64,000 nt of DNA from Trochalopteron elliotii (Eukaryota > Chordata > Aves > Passeriformes > Leiothrichidae): contig JANPWX010000028.1 in assembly GCA_024734555.1 (NCBI GenBank), positions 2,453,158 through 2,517,157 on the forward strand. Reading direction: 5' to 3'. The notes under the pieces were generated by a model. The model was given only the letters and a program-made list of their open reading frames with translations, did no database searches and was not told the DNA's origin. The translations under genes and the position numbers were made by a program. This document shows positions 21,321-33,398 of the stretch, piece by piece. Positions within the stretch are counted from its first letter, which is position 1. Every line of letters starts with the position of its first letter.

Positions 21321-24300
21321 ACACTGGGTACAACAAACAAGATGATTGCTCACCTGCCCACTAGATAATTAGTAATCTGCCATGGACGACTTTTCAGCTG
21401 GAGTTGTTCTGTGTTTTGTTCTGTTATCTGGCCATTATAATGCATGTATGAGGCCACACAGGAAATCTGTGATGATATGAGAGTTGTGGTACCTCCAGTA
21501 GGAGGATAATACCTAGCTGTACACACTGATTTCATCAGATCCAGCTGGTGCTGTTCAGCAGCTTATTTCATTTATGACCAAACTGAGTTACAGATTTGTG
21601 TGGGCTGAAAATAACTAGAAAAGAACAGAGTTGAGAAATTGTAAAATGTTGCTTGTGCAGGTTCACAGCTTTAGGTCATGCTGGATCCATAGGTTCTCTT
21701 GAACATCCATGTAAAAGAACAGAAGAAAACATATATATATATATATTTGTATTTATCTGTCAGGAATTTCTTTTTGAGTGTCCGTTTTATAGAAGCTAAG
21801 CATGGTACAGTTCCCATGTTTACTGCAGCACACTTTATATTAGTGCATTCTTGAATATTTCTAAAAATGTCACATAATATATATTAATTGCAATAAAACC
21901 TATCAAAGTTGTTACAGTGGGTGCTATTCAATTCCTTAGTGAAATTTTAAATCTGAGGTTTGGTCTTTAAAACTGTAAATAATGCTGACTACTACTTCTG
22001 AGATTCAAGCTTTGACAAAAGTGGTCAGTTTAGGCCAATTAGTCAGATAGTCACAAGTTATAGTCTCTCCTGCCTACATTCTGGTCCGGTTGGACATGAA
22101 AGAAGTCCACTTCAGAAAAGACACAATTGTGCTGGGGCAGTCCTCTGACACCTGCCTGGAAAGCAGCATATGCTAGCTTGTGCTTCAACCCTTCTGCACA
22201 ACCCTTAGACTGCATATGGTTCCTATGTGACTACTTAAGCATGGCCAGAGAAACTTGAATCTGTTTTTGCCACTCCCTAAAGAGTGAGAAAGCCCTGAGA
22301 GACTCCTATTTACTTTTTAATGAAAACAAGGGGTGTGGGCAGAAGGATATAATCGGTGAATGCCACCCAGTTTAAGAAACCTGAGACCTGAGTTTGTTCA
22401 ACACCTATTCTTGACATCTTTCCTCATAAATTCCTTACTTGAGACTTAGCTATTGTTAGGTTTTGGAGAAAATTAACTTAGACTATCAAAAAGAACCAAG
22501 TGAAAGTAGTTTTACTTGGGCAGCTCAAAGTAGTAAATTTAAGGATATGCGTTGGTGAAAGATGCCTTTGTGTGCAATACCAGATCAGGGCTTAAAGTTA
22601 TTACAACATGTCACCATTGTTCACTGCATTATTAGAGTATTTCAGAGAGGAGGTGGCCATAATGCAATAATGAGTATCAGCCATTTTAACATGTATCTTT
22701 CCAAAGAGGTGTAATAGACATGTGAACAGCAATCACCATTGTAGTTATAATGGGACAGGTATGGTATCAGACGCTTCTTGTTTCACTGTCTGAAAAAAGG
22801 ATTAACAGCAAACCACATTGTTTATTGCCAGATCATAGGATCCTGCAGAGAAAATAGGATATAAATTTGTTTCTACTAATTCATGAGTCCATGTGACCAT
22901 GTGGGGTCTTTAGGAGGTTAGGGGAGCTATAAAGTGTTGGCCATGGTGCTCCACAGACTGTTAAGTGCTGATACCATTGCAACTATTAAAAGTTTCCTTT
23001 ACCATAAACACTGAAAGCAAGAAGAAAAGATAATGCATATAATTGTGAATTTGGTTATTATATAACATTGTGAAGTTAATATCTAGATTTCAGTAACCTA
23101 AATTGTGCTCTTAATCAGAAGGACATGAACTGACTTCTAAATATTTAACTAAGAAGCCATTTCTTATCAGACTTACCAGGTTTTATATGCAGCTTCTGTT
23201 AGCCACTGTACCTGTGATATTTAGTAACAGAAAAAAAATTTAAAAACCAACAAGAACAACAACAGAAGGGTTAATTTTCCAGAAATCATCTGCTGGGAAA
23301 AAAAAATAGAGAATTAGGAGATGGAATATGTTTGAGGATAAGTGCCTCCAAGAAGGCAGAATCAAGGTCCAAGAAGCTTAGACAAGGTCTTCAGAGAATA
23401 AATCCAACACATAGTAACACTTGCCCTGCCCCTCAGGTGTAATTATGACCCTATTTCTATGCTACCTCTTACTTGCCAGATACTTCTTTCGCCAGCATCT
23501 CTTTTCAACAATTTTATAAAAACTGAGCTGACAAAAAGATAATAAGGGAAAGTGTTTTCTTTACAAGATTTCCACTGTCTTACTAACATGCAGCTAAGGC
23601 TTAGAGTGTGGTTTTTTCTTCTTCTTCTTTATCTGTGAAAAATGATGATGATAGTAAAGGATTTGTAATCATCTCAGTGCCTCATGTGGAAGATACTATT
23701 ATAAGTATGTAAATTGAGTTACTCTTATTATTGCATATATAAAAATATATTTATACTGGAACAAAGTGTCCCCTCATAACTAGAAGAAGTAGGGTTCGAA
23801 ATTTATTTAAATACTCAATCATTAATACTCCACCCTCTGAATTATCAATGCATCCAAACAATGTATCATTAAGCCACAGAGATTGCACTTCTGACATATT
23901 AATTAAACCTTTACTAATGGCCTTAAGATGGAAGGAAATAAAATATTAGTGAAATTGATAAGTGAATAGGAGGAGTTGGTATAGAAGTAACATATAACGA
24001 TCTTAGAAGAATAAAAAATTAAACCACATCAGAAAACAAAATTATAAAAAAAGACCCCTGTAAGCATTCATAAAGAACAACTAAGTGAGCAATCAGAAAT
24101 GCTGTAAGGAAAGTGAAGGTGATGTTACACAAGGATTTAAGTATGTCATAACTGCCCCTCAAAGCAATGGCATTTTATGCAATTGAACTCTGAAAAAGTT
24201 CTCATGAACCTTGTTTTTCACCCCTTACCTGATTTCTCCCTTTTCTGTTGTAGGTCCCTACTTTCATAATGCAGATAAAGAATCCAGAGTACTTCTTTAA

Positions 24301-25806
24301 TCCCAGTTCAAGTGGGATGCTCCACTGAAGCTGTGCCACTCAAATACACAGTCCTTTTGATGCACTCTGCTACAGGGAAAGTAACCTGAGGCCGTGGGAT
24401 GAATGGAGTATCTCAGACTGGCTCACCTCTTTTCTCAGCAGCATGATCAAAACATTCAAGGCCAATTACTGTCAAAATCATCTCCTAACCCTGGAAATGG
24501 ATAAATTATTTTCTGCCTTGAAAGTTCTCACCGTTTCTGTTGATAATAATGAGAAAACAACACTGATGTTAACAACATGCAGTATTTGACATTTGTCTCA
24601 CATTTAGCTTTAGTGGAAGACTCCAGTGACACAAAGCACTCATCTGCTCATTTCAACAGGAGATTCTCCTGTGTTAGATGAACCATGAGTGTGCACAAAC
24701 CACAGCTATACAACAAGTTAATGATCTGCTAACAAAGAAGCTTGTCAAAACTTTTGCTGCCAGAATTAGGAGATCAGATTCAGATTTTCTGATCTTTTTT
24801 TTAGCAGCCCTGGACAGACTGCATCAAAAGCATCGTGGCAGCTCCTGATTAACACCTCATCACAAAATTATTGTTATTACAAAGGTATTTTCAATCTGGA
24901 AAGAGTTTAGAAAAAATGCAGGCATTTAGTAAAAAAATTACATAGGAACAAAATCGAATTAATTTATGTGTGAAGCCAGACATGAAGTAGGAAAGTATCA
25001 TGCCAGAATATTCAGTTGGACAGATATTTGAAATCACAGCAGATTCTAGTACCATACTGATAAGTCAGCTTTGTGTTGCATCATGTTGGTGTTAATTGTC
25101 TTGAGCACTCTTTGGATGTACCATTGTACATTGGTATTGTTGAGAAAGAGGAGCCTGTTATTTCCTATCATATAGGAAACAGGCATTAATCAGATTTTGC
25201 CAGGGAGGAAAATAGGACATGAGATACAAAGTGTCTCAGAAAAATACCTGCTTATGGATACTGCTTAAGCTGAAGTTACATAGGTAGTTTTTTAATTACC
25301 AGTACAGCCAAGTAATCTCATCAAAATGTTCTCTTTCATTGGTTCCATTGGGCGATTATTTTCCTCAATTTATTTCCTTCAAAATAGTCATTAGTTCCCT
25401 TGAGTTGAATTTTGTGGTTTCATTTTTAATATTTCAAGAAAATAATATTTTTCTCTGCAAGTTTTAAAGTGTGATAAGTTTTAAATAAAGGCTTATTTTG
25501 TATTTAATGAAAACATAAAACTTTGGTCAACTGAAGATAATCATTTAAGACAACTGAATGATTCTTCAGCTATTTTTGGGATATGTTGCAGTAAATAGAA
25601 ATAAAAACTTTTTTGTTTTCATAATGTAAACAGTGAAGAATGGTAGGATTTGAAATATCAGGGATTGTTTCCATTGCTGGAATTAAAAATAATTATTAAA
25701 CTTCAGCAGAAGAGAAGCAAACTGAAATTTTAGAATAGATTCAAAATGGATTTAAATGCTGTTTCTGTGAAGCATAAAGGAAAAAATTGACACTGAAGGA
25801 AAAAGA
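21321..25806. other. Intergenic, no gene seen
   Basis: AT-rich DNA with an (AT)8 run at 21731-21746. No exon or clear mobile element. 23590-23760 has a faint SINE-like tail that I did not call, and 23810-23930 is rich in TAAT/ATTA motifs. Confidence 0.65.
21731..21746. repeat. (AT)8 microsatellite
   Basis: A pure AT dinucleotide run of 16 bases. Confidence 0.9.
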
Positions 25807-25807
25807 C

Positions 25808-26090
25808 ATAGAATCATAGATTGTTTAGATTAGGAATGACCTTTAGGATCACAGAATCCAACCATTAACTCAGTATTGCCAAGTCCACCACTAAATCATG
25901 TCCCTAAGTGCCACGTAGATGTGTCTTTCGAATACCTCCAGGGATGGTGACTCAACCACTTCCCCTGCAGTCTGTTCCAATGCCTGACTACCCTTTGAGG
26001 GAAGAAATTTTCCCTAATATCCAATATAAACCTTCTCTGGCACAACTTGATACTGTTTCTTACTGTCTTTTGCTTGTTAGTTGGCAGAAG
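25808..26090 (-). mobile_element. CR1 LINE 3' fragment
   Basis: On the plus strand it begins AGAATCATAGATTGTTTAGA and GATCACAGAATCCAACC, the inverted CR1 3' end, followed by TACCTCCAGGGATGGTGACT and AACCTTCTCTGGCACAACTT. Similarity fades beyond about 26090. It is an old, divergent copy. Confidence 0.88.
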
Positions 26091-29000
26091 AGACTGAATG
26101 CTAAGAGAAGGAACTGGAGGGTATTCTCCTCTTTGTGGGGGATATGGGTGGTCTCCTCTGTGATGCTCCCGGAGATGCCCATTTCAGTCCCTTTCTTCAA
26201 TCTCTTCCTTCTTTAAAGTGATGAAACAGATTATATTTGTTTAAAATTGCTATTATTGAAGCAACAATTTATGCTATTTTCAAACCAGCTTGCTGCTATG
26301 AGCAGTTTTACTACAGCATATTAGTCAGTCCCCGATGGTTTATATTATCTCTTTCAGAAAAAATGTGACTGTGATCTGACATCCACTTCTCATGATGTAC
26401 TGCTGAATACAAATCTCCATATATCTTTCCAAAACAGTTGTCCAAAGAACACAGCAGTACTGACAGTCTAGTCCCCAGTACTGAGTTATTGAAAGGGCTA
26501 AAATTGTGATACAAGGTGATGTTTTCCCACAAAAAGGACGGGCTTTTTTAAGCTGAAAATATGATTGAAGATTACACAGCAGAGCAAAGTGAATGAAAGT
26601 TTTTAGTAGGCAGATTGCCCAGAATGGAGCCTCAGGAGATGTTTAAAAGAAAAAAAATTGGATCTAAGCCTGACAAACATGAAGTACCTTTTAAGATCTT
26701 ATTACTAGAAATAAATATGTAACTGATTTTTATCACAGTTGTAAATACCAGCATGATTGCCAAAAGATCCACCTCAGGACATCCTCGTTAGAGCTCTTAA
26801 TTTTAGCTCATCTTAAATGAGCTAACCTGGTTGTTGAAAGCAGTCCAAGGGCAGCAACAGAGAGCAGCATAGGTTCCCATGCACTGCTGAGAACTGTTGA
26901 GCTGACAAGCCATGCACTATCCCGCACAGTTCTCCATGCTGTCACTGTTGCTTCTGGTACACAAGTAGCACTTTTTAAGGAATACCTATAATATATAGCA
27001 CAATAGTGACCACTGCCCAATAGAACATGTTGCTTTCTCCATAAGAATATGACTAATTTAATAGATGATGATGATAATTTTGTGCAGAGCCATCTCTCCT
27101 ATTCTGTCCTGACAGGTTTGAAACAAAGGTAATAATGAGAAATCAAGTGATTTCCCTGAGAATAAGAAGTTTCAGGTTGACTGCACACTTCCCTTATTTA
27201 TGGGGTATGAAAGCAGCAGAAAATTAGGAAAGGAGCCATAATTTCAGTAGCAAACTGTGCTTGTGTTAACTCACCACAGCCACACCTCCTCCCAAGGTTT
27301 CTTAAGGAAGGAGGTTACTCAAAAAGTAACACATAGATTAATGGCACAATGGAACCAATCACCAAGAGTGATTGAATTCAAGGTATGAGAGTTGCAATTA
27401 GCAATTAGCAAATGTCCAGACACACGATACTGATAAAAGAAAAGATTAGAAGGCTTTGTCCACCCTGTTTCTACTGGGTATGTGAGCAGCATGAAGAGAC
27501 ATGCACAAGTTGGTTAATCCAGTAAGCAGAGGTAAACCAGCAGTCTAGATATGGCAGTACAGTGTGGGCCAGCGAGGAATGTATTCCATATTCACTGGAT
27601 AGCCCTGGAAACTGCTGATTATCCTCACTGTGGTTATTTGAGCTACACAGAGCACAGCCCACATAGTGGTTCTTAGCAGTGCTGCTGCTGTCCATCCCGT
27701 TTGTGGGTAAGCACAGGCAGAGGCCAGTGGAGGCAGTGGGTTATGCTATGCAGAGCATTACTCTTGGTTGCCTGCCAAGGTAACTCCAGGCTCATTGGAA
27801 GGGCTGACCTACATGTGGTAGTCTTGCAGCAACACTTGTTTACATTGTGCATGGAATAGATACCCAGAGGTAAGACAAGACAAAACAAAACTTCTTTTTA
27901 AAAGTAAGGCCGTGAATAAACAGTTATCCCATACCTAGACTGCATCACAAGAGTATTTGTCCCCAGGGAGAAAAATACAAGGGTAATCAAAGGGGGATCC
28001 CCATAGCAGTGTACATTTTGGATGCTGTATAGCAGAGAAATCCCATCAGTTGTCCAGTTTATTACCTTATGCCCTGGGAAAGTTGAAATTCAAGATTATG
28101 ACACTTTAGAAAACCTTAAGACAATTGTCTTAAGCAAGCAAATATTCTTAACATTGCTCATACTAAATTCTTCAAACCGGGAGTAACAGTCACATGTAGG
28201 CAAGATTGCTGACATTTTGACCCTACCTGGTATGTATTCCATAAATACTAGGAAAACTTGATTATTGGCTACAGTAATTACTTGGTAGGACATTGGCACT
28301 TAACCTCATTCTCAGTGAGGAGGTTCTGTAGCCATGTGGTGCTCCAGGGTATGAGCATGAAAACTAGTTTGAAGAACCTGTGCCTGTTTGCAGTGGTGAG
28401 AAGGGAATTTAATTATGACCAAATGAAATATCTTGATTGTCAAAAAAGAAGATCCATAAACCCAAGAAGCGATGTGAAGGCTGTCTTCCAAATAGAGAAA
28501 CCTGTCAGGAACCCTTCAAGCTTAACACTGTTTGAAGGATTATGTTGGAAACTTTAGGCTATTAGTGTCTTAAATCCCAGTGGATGTTTAGAAAGTACTG
28601 AGCCCATTGAAGATGGCCTGAGTTTTGAACAAGGTAGCAGCAAAGATCAAGGACTGAGCTAGCATAAAGAAAAAGCATGCAAAGGAGATGACTGGAATAT
28701 GTTAGAATTAGCAATTAATATGAACTGTCAGTGAGTGATGTAAAGGAAATCTACTGTACCGATGTTGACAGTGGTTTCAGCAGATGATCTCTATCATTTC
28801 TGTAAAGCCTGGATCCTGAGTGTTTACAGGTACTCCTGCTTGCCTAGCCACTAACCAATACAGGCATATCCCGTGCCTCAGTACCAACTCTTTCATACAA
28901 AAATGCAACCTAACACTTTTAGGATGCCCTAGAAAACCAGATTACAAATAAGAGTTGTCTTATTCACCAGAGTTACTGCTTCAAAAAATAAATTAAAACT

Positions 29001-30224
29001 TAAGATAATAGAAGTTAAATTTTAACATCTAATTAGAGCAGTAGTGAATTATTCACTGTAGTGTGGAAATTCAACATAATCTGAATGGATAGGAAGGAAG
29101 ATTTCTTTTCTCCATGTTAAACTGAAAGAATCAAGCATTCATGGTTGAACAAATCCAATTCCTTATAGCTTATACTGTTCTGTGAGCATTCTACAAAAAA
29201 AAGAGTCCTCGAGTCCCATTTTGTCCAAAAAAGTGCTTGCTGTCTTTCTGAAGTCATGATATCTGAGTCCCTGATTTATTTAATTTCTTCATCAAAAAGA
29301 CCCACAAAGCATCTTGTAAAAAGTCTGCCTGGTTTTCACCCATCATTAGGCAGACACAGCAAAATGTTCTCACTTATGAAACCATTACACTTCATTTTGA
29401 TTTTCTCATTGGAATCTGAATTCCCTGGTCTAAAAGTACCACAGTGCTTAATACTAGCTGGCCAGAAGACTGGCAGAGCAGCCAATAGTATCAGATCTGG
29501 TTTTTCCCTGGTCTTTATCTTACATGTCTTTCGATAAAAAACCACATGTGGTCACGTATTTATAGCATGGAGGTACATTGAAGAGAGGAACATATCAGCC
29601 AGTTACTGTGGGCTAAGGTAGGGTCTGAATTAAGCCTAATTGCCCATGTTACCATGCACTACTGTCTAGTTTAACCTCCAAAGAATATGGTAAACAAGTC
29701 ACCTCTCAGTGAGCTCACTTTTACCACAAGGTGAGAGTAGACACAGAGGGAGATACTGATGAGTTGTTGATGTGTGAGGGCTTCAGATGCCTAGATCACT
29801 GCTTGCCATCTGCCCCCTTGCTGTTCACCTAAGTTTGATTGCTTGTAGGTCAGGGACACTCAGTGCAATAGAGAAGAATAATTATTTCCATTCAGGAAAC
29901 CCGCAGCATCTAGCTTAAATACATATTTCAAGATTTCTCCACAAAACAAAATACTTCCCTGTTTATTTAGACAGAGGACATATTAAACTGTGGTTTTGTG
30001 AATGCTGCTAACATAGTAAAGGTAATAGGATCCAATTACTTTAAATTGACTATTTTCTAATACTATTGTGAAATGATTTCCAGGTTGATTTTTTTTAATA
30101 TAAAATACACCTTTTCTGGGAAAATGTGTTACAAAAAACCCTGTAAAGGCCAGAAAAAACATTTTATAGGACTGCTTTGGATGCTTGAAGAGAGAACCAT
30201 TTTCTCTGAAATTTGATTTCTTAC
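26091..30224. other. Intergenic, no gene seen
   Basis: Open frames reach about 100 codons but show no recognisable product or conserved splice structure. No mobile element was recognised. Confidence 0.6.
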
Positions 30225-30415
30225 AGTCTTCAGTTATCTACCCCAGTTGCCATGACTTTCCAAAGATAATTGAGTGTCTTTTCAATTACATTGGCCAGTA
30301 CTTGTGGGTGTGTCCCATCAGGTCCAGTGTGCATGTCCAGTTTATTTAAATAGTCCCTAGTATTATCCTCATCCACCAAGAAAAAGTCTTTCTTGCTCCA
30401 GAACCTTGATGTATC
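30225..30415 (-). mobile_element. Old CR1 LINE fragment
   Basis: Inverted CR1 ORF2 sequence is recognisable by TGTCCCATCAGGTCCAGTG, TGTCCAGTTTATTTAAATAG, ATCCTCATCCACCAAG and AAAGTCTTTCTTGCTCCAGA. It is short and strongly diverged, and lies between the two genes. Confidence 0.75.
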
Positions 30416-32492
30416 TTGGGAAACTCTGAGATTTATACAAAAGGATTTTAAAGACAGAAAACTTAAAACTATGATGACATTGCAAAAACAAATTATTCAA
30501 TTCTCATGTATAAAAATCATGTGGTTAGTGAGTAGGGGCTCAGACATGATCTTATTTTTACGTGTGGTGCTGGGGAGTCTCAAATTAGTCAACAGCAAAT
30601 GATTCATTTCCAAAAACCCAAGTCATTGAAATACACAAAAAAGTCACAAAAATACCTCAGATTTGAACAAAATGCGTTTATTATTTAAGGAGGAAAAGAA
30701 AACGGTGTTTGAGACTTAACTTGATTGCTGTTAATCTCTGTTGGGAGAAAAAAGTGGGTATTACAGTGGTCTCTAATTTATTGGGAAAAAAGTTCCAAGG
30801 AACCAGTATCTGGAAGATAAAACTGAAGTCACAGCACTGAGCATAAACACTGGCATAAAGCTTTCAAGAGGATTTGTAAATAATCACCTTTGAATCAAAT
30901 TTACTCTGAAAGAATTTTTTTTGTCAAAAGTTTATTTGTCTCAGTACAAATATAATGCAATGAAATGCAGTGAGTCTGATATATCAACACAGATGTTAAT
31001 TTCACAGTCCTGTCTAACTTAAAACTATTACATAATTCATTCCAGAGGTCCTTAGAGTGAGTTTGAGGCCAAAACCAACATCACACTTCAAAAAGTACTG
31101 CCTGACCTGAAGGGTATGGTTGATGCCGCACATCTAAAGAATACCAGTCAGGCTGAGGTATCTCTGATCACTGTCGAGGCATGAACACCAAAATTAGGTG
31201 GAAATTAAAAACATACCATGCATGGAAGATAGAAAAAACCTAGTAAAACATGAGATCATTTTATCAGAAAGAGAAGAGATCCCACTAAACAGTGAACATT
31301 TTGAAACTCCTACTCAACAGTGTTTCAATATAATTTTTGTACTAATGAAGTTTCCATGGAATTACATCCTTTTTTTGTCCTAATGGACTAATCATTTGAG
31401 TGTGTATATTACTCTGCATTCTTAACAACATTGCAGCATTGACTACAGTGTTGATTTTGTTCTAGATAAACATGCCAGAACTATCAAATGCATTGTCATG
31501 TTTGTTTTATATTTATTAGTTACTTTTTGCTTCCTAAATTACTTACCATATGCTGAGTGACTGGGTTGTGTAGCTGTATAGGAGGTGTAAATCATATGAC
31601 ATGAATATTTTGTGGAACTCTTTTTTGCATCAGGGTTTCTACCATTATGCATCTTGTATCTCTTCTCTACTCCATCTGTTGAAATGGTGAATTTATTAAA
31701 GATAGTTTTAAAATAAGACTTCTGAGAGATGGTTGTCTCAGATGTGACCTTTATGCTGAACAGGGAATGTATAATTATTGCTTTTTGTGGAATTATAAAT
31801 TTATCAAAATTTTGCATCATAAGAAGCAAAAAGAAAGAAGAAAATAAGCTCCATTAGAGAATTGAAGAGCTTGGGAACAGTTCCGAAGGTATAACCTGAG
31901 CATTCAGGTACAATCCCTTTTTAATATACTTCTAAGAAAGGTGGTTCTATTGTACTCATAGAGAAGCTACAGCTAGATTTACATGTGCACTGCCTCTCTG
32001 ATGGAATGATTTTGGTTGTACTATGTTCATGTGTTCAACAATCCCATCCTCCTGAGAGAATTCCTTCCCAAGTGTACACTGTAAAAGTATACTCTTATTC
32101 TCTCTCTCTTCGCCTCATTTTTCCCAAGCAGAAAGGCCCATCTGTTTCCTCACCTGCATCTGTCTTATTTGCATTCAGATGCTACTCTACTGCTGCATGT
32201 TTCACTCCTGCTCCAGGAGACACCCTACCAGGTGGATTGGTGCTGGACTGGTTGGTCCTTTCTTCCTTTCCTTCCTCCCTCCCTTCCTCCCTCCGTCCCT
32301 CCCTTTAGTCTTTCTCTCTCTCTTCTCTTTCACCCTACTCCTTAGACAAATTCCACTAGTGTTTGTTTATAGTAGAAGATAAGGGACTAACTCATATCAA
32401 TTTCCAAGTGTATAATTTGCTAATAAAACTTCCTAAGTTTTTGAGGACCCTCTAAATTCTGTTATTCTTTTCTGACCACAAGCATCTATGAC
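30416..32492. other. Intergenic, no gene seen
   Basis: AT-rich DNA ending in a pyrimidine-rich simple repeat (32255-32330). No exon or other mobile element was identified. Confidence 0.6.
32255..32330. repeat. Pyrimidine-rich (CCTT/CCCT)n tract
   Basis: About 75 bases of almost pure C and T on the plus strand, with CTTCCTTCC-, CCTCCCT- and TCTCTCTC-type units. Such homopurine-homopyrimidine tracts can form triplexes and are length-variable. Confidence 0.88.
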
Positions 32493-33010
32493 TGTTGGGC
32501 GCTCCCTTCCCCTGGAAGTATGTGGAAAATGGATTTGTAGAGAATTCTCAAAGCCTGACAGAAGGCTCACATAGTATGCATCTGTATGCAAACTTTGAGA
32601 TAAAATATGCTGACTTAAAAAGGCCATGGAATAGGACAGACATTGTTGACAGAGAAATTGAACTAGAAACAAGCTTCAAATGACGACCTTGGAAATAGAC
32701 TAGATATTTTGGAGAAATAGAACTATGAAAGATGTATTGTAGTAGGACCCACGTGCGGTATTTTTAGATTATTGACTTAGAAGCATTAGCAGCATTGTGA
32801 GACAAAAGCTGATAGGCCAAAAAACACTTATAATGTATTGTAATTAGGAAATAGTTTGGCTTCTGACTGTGATGGCATGAATTGTAACATCTGTACCGTC
32901 TCACTCTTTTCATGAGACTGAAAATGGAATAAAAGTCTTTAAAACACCTCTCAGGAGCCCCATCTCTGGGTCAGAAAAGGGGTTAGTCCAGCAGGAATGG
33001 GACTCCACAC
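32493..33010 (+). mobile_element. Probable solo LTR (ERVK-like)
   Basis: The stretch starts TGTTGGGCGCTCC and ends near GGGACTCCACACA. A polyadenylation signal (GGAATAAAAGTC) near 32929-32934 is followed by CAGGAGCCCCATCTCTGGGT, a U5-like end. The order agrees with my memory of songbird ERVK LTRs in plus orientation. No coding retroviral sequence flanks it, so it would be a solo LTR from recombination between two LTRs. I could not find a convincing target-site duplication. Confidence 0.55.
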
Positions 33011-33232
33011 ATAAAAAAGCAGGCCTTGAAATGATTCCTCTAGGTTATCTAGGAAAATTTTGCAAATATCCATGAAATAACAGCTGTGTGGAATGGGACT
33101 TTCCAAGTGTCAGTATCATCAGTGGTACTCAAACTCATGTTATTTATCCATTAAATAAACACATGGAAACTGATTTGCTGAGGCTGCTATTCCATCATTC
33201 TCAAGTGCTACTCAGCATGGGGATGTGTATGT

Positions 33233-33398
33233 ATCACAGAGTCACAGAATCATAGAATCATGGAGTGGTTTGGACTGGAAGGGGACCTTGAAGAGCATTT
33301 AGTTCCACTCCCCCTGCCATGGGCAGGGACACCTTCCACTAGATCAGGCTGCTCAGAGCCCCATCTAACCTGGCCTCGAACATCTCCAGGGATATAGC
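33233..33398 (-). mobile_element. CR1 LINE 3' end
   Basis: On the plus strand: TCACAGAGTCACAGAATCAT, GGACTGGAAGGGGACCTTGA, GCCATGGGCAGGGACACC and AACATCTCCAGGGAT, the inverted 3' untranslated end of CR1 with its terminal octamer repeats. It is relatively well preserved, so probably younger than the other intergenic copies. Confidence 0.95.

Noticed and set aside
23590..23760. Possible MIR tail (TTTATCTGTGAAAAATGATG)
   Set aside because: The order of the MIR landmarks is not preserved beyond this one phrase.
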